Positions 6,762-11,760 of a stretch of DNA of 11,760 nucleotides are shown here, in pieces. The DNA is from Devosia sp. (GTDB taxonomy: Bacteria; Pseudomonadota; Alphaproteobacteria; Rhizobiales; Devosiaceae). The notes beneath the pieces are model-generated. The model did not search any database. It was not told the DNA's origin and saw only the letters and a program-made list of their open reading frames with translations. Both the position numbers and the translations under genes were made by a program. The DNA lies in assembly GCA_028290225.1 (NCBI GenBank), contig JAQGKH010000320.1, positions 1-11,760 of the forward strand, given 5' to 3'. Within the stretch, counting starts at the first letter, position 1, and each line of letters starts with the position of its first letter.

Positions 6762-6783
6762 GATATAAAGAAACCTTTATATC
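6762..6783. promoter_or_regulatory. Perfect palindrome, likely operator of the metF operon
   Basis: GATATAAAG-N4-CTTTATATC is a perfect 9-bp inverted repeat, AT-rich in an otherwise GC-rich region. It ends 12 bases before the start codon of the ArsR-methyltransferase gene, just upstream of its Shine-Dalgarno sequence. ArsR-family dimers bind such palindromes, and binding here would overlap the promoter or transcription start. The form agrees with my recollection of the SahR-type motif in alphaproteobacteria, which I could not verify. Confidence 0.8.
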
Positions 6784-6812
6784 TACTCGAAGGCAAGGTC
6801 CAGAGGCGAGTA

Positions 6813-7937
6813 TCAGGCCGAAGCGCGCTCTTCGGCGCTGGCGCGCTTGCGGAAGGAATGGGCGCGCCAAAGATTGAAGATTTCGGTGGCTTCCTCGCGG
6901 TCCATGGCCCCAAAGCGCTGACCCACCTGCTGCTTGTCCTGCTCGTGCGGCAGGTCACGCCAGGGCAGCACGGCAAACACGGCCAGAAACAGCTCGCTGC
7001 TAAGCCCGGCGGCCTTCAATGCGACCGTTATAGCGGCATAGTCCTGGCTGGCGAGCCATTTCACCACCACTTCGGGCGCAATGCGCAGCATGACGCTGAT
7101 GGCGGCGGCGGCGTGGTGCCCATAAGCAAAGCGGGCAAAGCGCGTGAGGGCCCGATCGTCGAGCTGTTTGCGGTCTGAAAGCGCCTTTACCTGGTTGAAG
7201 GCCAGCTTCCATTGCGCCGCCGAGAACCCGGCGCCATTGCGGATGCGGTTGAACACCACGGCGTTGACCTTGCCTGCCGCGACCGGATCAAGGCTGGTTT
7301 CGGGCTGGCCCAGGCTTTCCAGCACCTTGTCGGCGAGGTGATCGATTTCCCCGCGCAGGGACTGCCAGTCCAGATCGTGCCGGCCGCGCAGATTATCGGC
7401 AATCTCGGCATCCTGGGTGGCCCGCACCACCAGCTTTTGCAACGTGCTCTTGTCGAATTCCGCATGGGAATTGCGCACCAGCCGCACTACCGAGGGTTTT
7501 TCGCCATGCTCGACAATGGCCTCCCCCACCCGCTCGGGCACCACGGGACGGCCCGCAATGGCGACGCGGTGCGCTTCGCTTTGCTTGCCGACAATGTCGA
7601 TCAGGTCGTCATCGCTGAGGACGTTGGAAAATTCAAGCAGCGGGCGCGCCACTTCGATGTCGTCATTGGCGAGCTTGACCACCACCGTGCCGGGCGCCCG
7701 CTCCAGGGGCGCCAGGAGCTTGGCAACATGGGCGCGCGCTTCCACTTCCACCAGCTCAGCCAGGCGGCACAGCACTTCGTCATACTGCGCCACCTGCTCG
7801 TCGTCGCAGCGATCCGACACATAGCTGAACAGCTGAGCCATGTTGCGGAACAATTGTTCGCGCTCGGAATGATTATCTTCGCCGTTCAAGACTCGAAAGC
7901 TGGAAAAAGCGCGCTGGCCTTGATCGAGTTCGTTCAT
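6813..7937 (-). CDS. DUF2336 family protein
   Basis: This 374-residue all-helical protein belongs to the alphaproteobacterial DUF2336 family, whose molecular function is not established. The family hallmark is the HEAT-like block VKLANDDIEVARPLL followed by SDDDLIDIVG (about 88-117) and AHRVAIAGRP (122-131), within a series of helical pairs running to about residue 330. It has no signal peptide or membrane segment, so it is probably a cytosolic scaffold. The start has GGAG 7 bases upstream, partly inside a hairpin. It stands upstream of the ArsR-methyltransferase gene on the same strand (63-base gap, with the operator in it), so the two are probably separate transcription units. Family assignment is strong; no function is proposed. 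Confidence 0.85.
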   Translation of the reverse strand: MNELDQGQRAFSSFRVLNGEDNHSEREQLFRNMAQLFSYVSDRCDDEQVAQYDEVLCRLAELVEVEARAHVAKLLAPLERAPGTVVVKLANDDIEVARPLLEFSNVLSDDDLIDIVGKQSEAHRVAIAGRPVVPERVGEAIVEHGEKPSVVRLVRNSHAEFDKSTLQKLVVRATQDAEIADNLRGRHDLDWQSLRGEIDHLADKVLESLGQPETSLDPVAAGKVNAVVFNRIRNGAGFSAAQWKLAFNQVKALSDRKQLDDRALTRFARFAYGHHAAAAISVMLRIAPEVVVKWLASQDYAAITVALKAAGLSSELFLAVFAVLPWRDLPHEQDKQQVGQRFGAMDREEATEIFNLWRAHSFRKRASAEERASA

Positions 7938-7944
7938 GGGTAGT

Positions 7945-7963
7945 CTCCACGGCTGTTCGTGGA
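7945..7963 (-). promoter_or_regulatory. Hairpin over the ribosome binding site of the DUF2336 gene
   Basis: On the minus strand TCCACG-AACAGC-CGTGGA (7963-7946) forms a 6-bp perfect stem. The Shine-Dalgarno GGAG (7948-7945) overlaps its 3' arm by three bases. Folding would hide the ribosome site. This could give translational control, or be chance. Confidence 0.4.
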
Positions 7964-8038
7964 AATACCATGGGCCGCCACTCGCTTGCGGCCTCTCAAA
8001 GTGGTGCAGCCAAATTGATTAAAATTGCGCAGAAACGC

Positions 8039-8065
8039 TGAGGGGCGCCGAACCGGCGCCCCTCA
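8039..8065 (-). terminator. Catalase gene terminator hairpin
   Basis: TGAGGGGCGCCG and CGGCGCCCCTCA form a perfect 12-bp stem around a 3-base loop, 17 bases after the catalase stop. On the minus strand the downstream sequence is GCGTTTCTGCGCAATTTTAAT, T-rich but without an immediate long T-run. It is very probably the end of the catalase transcript and shields the DUF2336 gene from read-through. Confidence 0.8.
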
Positions 8066-8082
8066 TCTGTGCAAGGCAGGTG

Positions 8083-9603
8083 CTAGTGCGAACCCACTTC
8101 GCTGCTGTGGCTGGTGCTGATGCTCGAGGTCTTCTCGGCGTCGCTTTCGCTCTTCATCTTGGCGAGCGCTGCCCGAACGCCGGCCCCGTAAGCGGGATCC
8201 ACCTGATCAAACAACGCCAGTTGCCGGTCTTCGATGAACTGCGGGATGCCGTTCATGGCTGCCGCGATGTTGGAGAACAGGCGGCTGCGCTGGCCTTCAT
8301 CGAACAAGGCAAACAAGGCGCGCGGCTGGCTGAAATGATCGGCCGTGGCGCGGAAGTCATAACGCCCCACCACGCCACCATAACGGTGCGGGGGTTCGGC
8401 AAAGCTCGGGTCTTCCACGGGTCCGCCAAAGCTGTTGGGCTCGTAGTAGGCGTCCGCATTGGTGCGCAGGCCAAGGGTCGCTTCGCCATCCCGGTGATAG
8501 TGATGCACCGGGCAGCGCGGCTTGTTGACCTCGACCGACTGGTAATGCACGCCGATACGGTAACGCTGCGCATCGGGATAGGAGAACAAGCGGCCCTGCA
8601 GCATCTTGTCAGGCGAAAAGCCGATGCCCGGCACCACGTTGGACGGGTTGAAGGCGGCCTGCTCGATATGCTGGAAGTAGTTTTCCGGGTTCTTGTTGAG
8701 CTCGATCTCGCCCACCTTGATCAGCGGGTAATCGGCATGCGGCCACACCTTGGTCAGGTCGAAGGCGCTCCAGCCGGTGCGGTTCTCGAACTCTTCTTCT
8801 TCGCCTTCCGGCATGATCTGGATGAAGAAGGTCCATTTGGGGAACTGGCCCTTCTCGATGGCCCCGAACAGCGCTTCCTGGTAGCTTTCGCGCGACTTGG
8901 CGATCACGCCCTCGGCTTCGCTATTGGTAAAGGTCTTGTGGCCCTGCTGGGTCTTGAAGTGGAACTTCACCCAGAAGCGCTCGCCATTCGCATTCCACAT
9001 CGAGAAGGTGTGGGAACCATAGCCATTCATGAACATGGGCGCCTGGGGAATGCCCCGATCCGACATCAGGATGGTCACCTGGTGCAGCGATTCCGGGCAC
9101 AGCGACCAGAAATCCCACATGGCGGTACCCGAGCGCAGATTGGTGCGCGGGTGACGCTTCTGGGTGTGGATGAAATCGGGGAACTTGTAGGGATCGGCGA
9201 CAAAGAACACGGGCGTGTTGTTGCCCACGATGTCCCAGTTGCCTTCCTCGGTGTAGAACTTGAGCGAAAAGCCGCGCACATCGCGCTCGGCATCGGCGGC
9301 GCCCTGCTCGCCCGCAACGGTGGAGAAACGGAGCAGCAGCTCGGTTTCCTTGCCGACTTCGGAGAACAGCGCTGCACGGCTATAGCGGGTGATGTCCTCG
9401 GTCACCGTCAGCTTGCCATAAGCGCCCCAGCCCTTGGCATGCACCACGCGCTCCGGCACGCGCTCGCGGTTCTGGTGGGCGAGCTTTTCGATCAGCTGGT
9501 AATCTTCCAGCAGCACCGGGCCGCGCGGCCCGACCGTCTTGGCATTGTTGTTGTCGGTGACTGGCGCACCGGCGGTGGTAGTGAGTCTTGGTCTATCGGC
9601 CAC
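8083..9603 (-). CDS. katA: Monofunctional haem catalase (small-subunit, clade 3 type)
   Basis: The enzyme turns hydrogen peroxide into water and oxygen. In the 506-residue product the distal His is H55 in VVHAKGWGAYG and the distal Asn is N128 in DIVGNNTPVFF; their spacing of 73 matches His75-Asn148 of bovine catalase. The haem-ligand Tyr lies in RLFSYPDAQRYR near residue 338. No flavodoxin-like C-terminal domain is present, so it is not a large-subunit catalase. A Ser/Glu-rich tail of about 20 residues ends the protein. I chose the GTG at 9603 because AAGGAG (9616-9611) precedes it by 7 bases; an in-frame ATG at 9639 lacks this and would place the leader hairpin region in the protein. The gene diverges from oxyR and is probably induced by it. 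The symbol katA is by family only. Confidence 0.95.
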   Translation of the reverse strand: MADRPRLTTTAGAPVTDNNNAKTVGPRGPVLLEDYQLIEKLAHQNRERVPERVVHAKGWGAYGKLTVTEDITRYSRAALFSEVGKETELLLRFSTVAGEQGAADAERDVRGFSLKFYTEEGNWDIVGNNTPVFFVADPYKFPDFIHTQKRHPRTNLRSGTAMWDFWSLCPESLHQVTILMSDRGIPQAPMFMNGYGSHTFSMWNANGERFWVKFHFKTQQGHKTFTNSEAEGVIAKSRESYQEALFGAIEKGQFPKWTFFIQIMPEGEEEEFENRTGWSAFDLTKVWPHADYPLIKVGEIELNKNPENYFQHIEQAAFNPSNVVPGIGFSPDKMLQGRLFSYPDAQRYRIGVHYQSVEVNKPRCPVHHYHRDGEATLGLRTNADAYYEPNSFGGPVEDPSFAEPPHRYGGVVGRYDFRATADHFSQPRALFALFDEGQRSRLFSNIAAAMNGIPQFIEDRQLALFDQVDPAYGAGVRAALAKMKSESDAEKTSSISTSHSSEVGSH

Positions 9604-9628
9604 GAAAATTCTCCTTGCGCCACGACAA

Positions 9629-9648
9629 TCCAGCCACACCAGGCTGGA
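9629..9648 (-). other. Stem-loop in the catalase leader
   Basis: TCCAGCC and GGCTGGA (9629-9635 and 9642-9648) form a 7-bp perfect stem with a 6-base loop. In the catalase mRNA it would lie between the likely -10 element and the Shine-Dalgarno sequence. It may protect the 5' end or tune translation; no function is shown by the sequence. Confidence 0.4.
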
Positions 9649-9651
9649 CGG

Positions 9652-9657
9652 ATTCTA
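9652..9657 (-). promoter_or_regulatory. Candidate -10 element of the catalase promoter
   Basis: TAGAAT on the minus strand matches TATAAT at five of six positions and lies about 50 bases before the GTG start. No good -35 hexamer was found at 16-18 bp, which is common in promoters that need OxyR. Confidence 0.4.
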
Positions 9658-9719
9658 AACTGCGCCCAGTTGTGCCCCGTCTGCGACCATCGGGCAAATT
9701 GATTGATCTTCTTGATCTG

Positions 9720-9734
9720 ATAAGCTGGGCCTAT
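9720..9734. promoter_or_regulatory. Candidate OxyR half-site next to the oxyR start codon
   Basis: ATAA-N7-CTAT matches the OxyR half-site ATAG-N7-CTAT at seven of eight fixed positions and contains the LysR T-N11-A signature. It ends one base before the oxyR ATG, so binding would suit autorepression and could also activate the divergent catalase gene. A 22-bp-shifted second half-site (around 9698-9712) is weak. Nearby, TGATCT is repeated with 9-bp spacing (9704-9709 and 9713-9718). Confidence 0.45.
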
Positions 9735-9735
9735 C

Positions 9736-10638
9736 ATGAGCTTTACCTTCAAGCAGCTACGTTATGCCGTTGCCGTGGCCGATCTTGGCCATTTCGGTCG
9801 CGCGGCCATCGCCTGCAACGTCACCCAGCCGGCGCTGTCGCAGCAGATCCAGACCCTGGAGGCATGGTGCGGGCTACCCCTGTTCGAGCGTCTGACGCGC
9901 GAGGTTCGACTGACCCCGTTTGGTCGCGAATTCGTTGCCCGTGCCCGGCCACTGCTGACTGGCGCCGACGCACTGGCCACCTTTGCCGCCGGGCCGGCCA
10001 CCGCGCCCGATCGCCCGCTGCGCTTCGGGGTCATTCCCACCGTGGCGCCATACCTGCTGCCTGAGGTGTTCCCTGCTCTTGCCAGCGGCCTGCCGGGAAC
10101 CAGTTTTGCCGTGCGCGAGGATCGCACCGATGCCTTGCTGGCTTCATTGGGAGATGGCAGCCTCGATTTGGCGCTGATCGGCTCGGAACTGCCCGGCCGC
10201 GGCCCCAAGCTCAAGAGCACGCCGCTGTTTGAAGATTCATTTGTGCTGGCGACGAGCCTGGACGAAGCGCGCAGCGGCCCGGTCAGCCTGGCCTCGCTGC
10301 CCCCCGAACGCATTCTGCTGCTCGATGAGGGCCATTGCTTTCGCGATCAGGCGATCGCAGCCTGCCAGTTGAGCGGCGAGCTTTCCAGCCGCACCTTCGC
10401 CGCCACCTCGCTCAGCACCATCGTGGAATTCGTGGCGGCGGGCCAGGGAGTCACCCTCCTGCCCCGAATCGCTCTGCGCAAGGAAGCGGGCGAACGCATC
10501 GCCATTCAGCCGCTGGCGCCACCGCGTCCCGGCCGGCTGCTGTCGCTGGTGTGGCGGGAAGGATCGCCCTTCAGCGCGGTGTTCCAGACTGTGGCTGAAC
10601 TGATCCGGCAGACCCGGGGCGAGGAGGCCGAGGCCTAG
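9736..10638 (+). CDS. oxyR: OxyR, peroxide-sensing LysR-family regulator
   Basis: This 300-residue LysR regulator activates peroxide-defence genes when oxidised. The winged HTH covers about 1-60 (LRYAVAVADLGHFGRAA, then VTQPALSQQIQTLE). The effector domain contains DEGHCFRDQAIAACQLSG with C201 and C210, which match the disulfide pair Cys199 and Cys208 of E. coli OxyR in sequence and in spacing of nine. FAATSLSTIVEFVAAGQGVTLLP also matches OxyR closely. The ATG has only a weak GGG upstream, so translation may be modest or the message nearly leaderless. It diverges from katA across 132 bases, the common oxyR-katA arrangement. Its stop TAG overlaps the stop of rarD on the other strand. Confidence 0.93.
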   Translation: MSFTFKQLRYAVAVADLGHFGRAAIACNVTQPALSQQIQTLEAWCGLPLFERLTREVRLTPFGREFVARARPLLTGADALATFAAGPATAPDRPLRFGVIPTVAPYLLPEVFPALASGLPGTSFAVREDRTDALLASLGDGSLDLALIGSELPGRGPKLKSTPLFEDSFVLATSLDEARSGPVSLASLPPERILLLDEGHCFRDQAIAACQLSGELSSRTFAATSLSTIVEFVAAGQGVTLLPRIALRKEAGERIAIQPLAPPRPGRLLSLVWREGSPFSAVFQTVAELIRQTRGEEAEA

Positions 10639-11576
10639 CCGGCCGGAACGGGCTCGACGGGAAGCCGGCGATTGCGGAAGCTGTCGAAGCTGAACACCGC
10701 CAGCGACAGCCAGATCAGCCCGAAGCTCAGCAGCCGCAGCCCGTTGAGCTCCTCGTGGAACACGAACACCGCCACCATGAACTGCAGGGACGGCGAAATA
10801 TACTGCAGCATGCCGATGGTCGTCAGCCGCAGCCGCTGCACGCCATAGGCAAACAGCAGCAGCGGCACGGCGGTGGCCGGCCCGGTCAGGACCAGCAGCG
10901 CCAGCGTACCGGGATCACCATGTGGGCCCCAGCCGGTGGTCCCGATGTGGAACACCACATAGGCCAGCGCCACCGGGGTGAGGATCACGGTTTCCGAAAA
11001 CAGCCCGGCAACAGGGCCCGCCATGACCGTTTTGCGGAAATAGCTGTAAAGCCCGAAGGACAAGGCTAGTCCAAGCGCGATCACGGGCACGCTGCCCATG
11101 CCCAACGCCTGCAGCAGGATAGCGAAGACGGCGATGGCAATGGCCACCGTTTGCAGCCGGTTCTGCCGCTCGCCCAGCAGCACCATGCCCATGGCGACAT
11201 TGACCAGCGGATTGATGAAATAACCAAAGCTGGCCTCGATCACCTGCCCGGTTTCCACCGCCCACACATAAAGCAGCCAGTTGAACGCCAGGAGCACGGC
11301 CGAGATCACCATGATGATCGCCTTGCGCCGATCCGCGAACAATGCGCGGACATGGCCGAAATTGCGCGTCACGAGCAGGATGCCCCCGAGCAGCAGCAGC
11401 GACCACATCGTGCGCTCGGCCACGATCATGACCGAACCGACCGCTTCGAGCTGCCGGAACAACAGCGGCAGGAAGCCCCACAGCAGAAAGGTCGCCACCG
11501 CAGCAACGGCCCCGCTACGCGCATCGCCGGGGTGAGCCCGCGGTTGGGGTGCAGGATCGATTGGGGAAACGGACAT
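10635..11576 (-). CDS. rarD: RarD-type EamA (DMT superfamily) transporter
   Basis: This 313-residue inner-membrane protein has about ten hydrophobic helices in two EamA repeats; the substrate is not known. RarD features are the first helix FLLWGFLPLLFRQL, AERTMWSLLLL, NWLLYVWAVETGQVIEASFGYFINPL with MGMVLLGERQ (first repeat) and LQYISPSLQFMVAVFVFHEEL (second repeat). The name RarD comes from chloramphenicol-sensitivity work and does not prove a drug substrate. The ATG at 11576 is chosen because GGAG lies 8 bases before it and the length fits the family; an in-frame ATG at 11702 would add 42 hydrophilic residues and overlap the preceding hydrolase gene. The 88-base gap to that gene suggests a joint operon. 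Confidence 0.92.
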   Translation of the reverse strand: MSVSPIDPAPQPRAHPGDARSGAVAAVATFLLWGFLPLLFRQLEAVGSVMIVAERTMWSLLLLGGILLVTRNFGHVRALFADRRKAIIMVISAVLLAFNWLLYVWAVETGQVIEASFGYFINPLVNVAMGMVLLGERQNRLQTVAIAIAVFAILLQALGMGSVPVIALGLALSFGLYSYFRKTVMAGPVAGLFSETVILTPVALAYVVFHIGTTGWGPHGDPGTLALLVLTGPATAVPLLLFAYGVQRLRLTTIGMLQYISPSLQFMVAVFVFHEELNGLRLLSFGLIWLSLAVFSFDSFRNRRLPVEPVPAG

Positions 11577-11589
11577 GGGGGAGTCTCCA

Positions 11590-11603
11590 CCCCGCAGCCG
11601 GGG
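11590..11603 (-). other. Small GC hairpin before the rarD ribosome site
   Basis: On the minus strand CCCCG-GCTG-CGGGG forms a 5-bp stem ending 1 base before the GGAG Shine-Dalgarno sequence (11588-11585). The remaining 88-base gap between hydrolase and rarD shows no T-run terminator. The hairpin could be chance in this GC context. Confidence 0.3.
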
Positions 11604-11664
11604 CTGGTGCTCCCTTAGCAGGGCGATTGGCTCGACGCCAAGTCCCTCGCGCGGCGGGGGCGCC

Positions 11665-11760
11665 CTACTCCGGTTCGGCCGCTCCGCCGCCTTCGATGGC
11701 ATCGAGGAATTGCAGCAGCAGGGTATTTACCAGCTCGGGGCGCTCGATGCTGGGCAGGTG
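11665..11760 (-). CDS. Alpha/beta hydrolase, C-terminal end only
   Basis: Only the last 31 codons and a TAG stop are in the window; the start lies beyond the right edge. The fragment begins HLPSIERPELVNTLLLQFLDAIE, which matches the C-terminus of alpha/beta-fold hydrolases, where the first His (usually in a GH-x-P context) is the catalytic triad His and an amphipathic helix follows. Enol-lactonases and related esterases end in this way, but the substrate cannot be told. It lies upstream of rarD on the same strand. Confidence 0.7.
   Translation of the reverse strand, partial: HLPSIERPELVNTLLLQFLDAIEGGGAAEPE

Noticed and set aside
5943..7178. Plus-strand open frame of 411 codons opposite the ArsR-methyltransferase and DUF2336 genes
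   Set aside because: It runs across two well-supported genes, the operator between them, and has no domain-like sequence.
9604..9639. ATG at 9639 for the catalase
   Set aside because: The GTG at 9603 has AAGGAG at the proper distance and gives the usual catalase N-terminus.
8080..9702. Plus-strand open frame of 540 codons opposite the catalase
   Set aside because: It mirrors the catalase gene, whose catalytic residues and spacing are unmistakable. The frame is a GC-driven shadow.
11577..11702. Upstream ATG at 11702 for rarD
   Set aside because: It would add 42 hydrophilic residues not typical of RarD and overlap the preceding hydrolase gene; the ATG at 11576 has a good Shine-Dalgarno sequence.

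Overview
The window looks like a chromosomal segment of a GC-rich alphaproteobacterium of the order Hyphomicrobiales, most likely Devosia or a close relative. The evidence is the alphaproteobacterial RNase P RNA, a DUF2336 protein, a metF gene paired with an ArsR-methyltransferase regulator, a CTTGAC-N17-CTACAT promoter of the rhizobial type, and the general codon and GC character. The genus is an inference from protein style, not from a search. No insertion sequence, prophage, CRISPR array or tRNA gene was seen, and coding is dense throughout.

Layout. (1) Positions 1-2560, plus strand: a three-gene signalling operon. It holds the 3' part of a membrane sensor histidine kinase, a stand-alone Rcp1-type receiver protein joined by an ATGA overlap, and a receiver-HisKA_2 kinase. 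None of the three carries a DNA-binding output domain. (2) Positions 2563-2957, minus strand: rnpB, the RNase P RNA, converging on the kinase operon with only 2 bases between them. (3) Positions 2988-4731, minus strand: a TerB-DnaJ co-chaperone-like gene and a membrane-anchored Pro/Ala-rich protein of unknown function. (4) Positions 4891-6749, minus strand: metF and, 11 bp upstream of it, an ArsR-type HTH fused to a SAM-dependent methyltransferase (SahR-like). A perfect 9-bp inverted repeat sits just before the regulator's Shine-Dalgarno sequence. (5) Positions 6813-7937, minus strand: a DUF2336 protein with a hairpin over its ribosome binding site. (6) Positions 8039-10638: a catalase (minus strand, strong terminator, GTG start) divergent from an OxyR regulator (plus strand) that has both redox cysteines. 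(7) Positions 10635-11760, minus strand: a RarD-type EamA transporter whose stop codon overlaps that of oxyR, and the C-terminal end of an alpha/beta hydrolase.

How the genes work together. The first operon is probably a branched phosphorelay whose output lies outside the window; HisKA_2 kinases in this order often feed the general stress response, but that link is inference here. The SahR-like/metF pair is a methyl-cycle module in which the regulator probably senses S-adenosylhomocysteine or SAM and represses its own operon. The oxyR/katA pair is a peroxide-defence module. Most genes belong to known families. The least explained items are the Pro/Ala-rich anchored protein with its 11-bp-period promoter repeat, the very tight rnpB junctions, and several leader hairpins. 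I did not find a clear new defence or mobile system.
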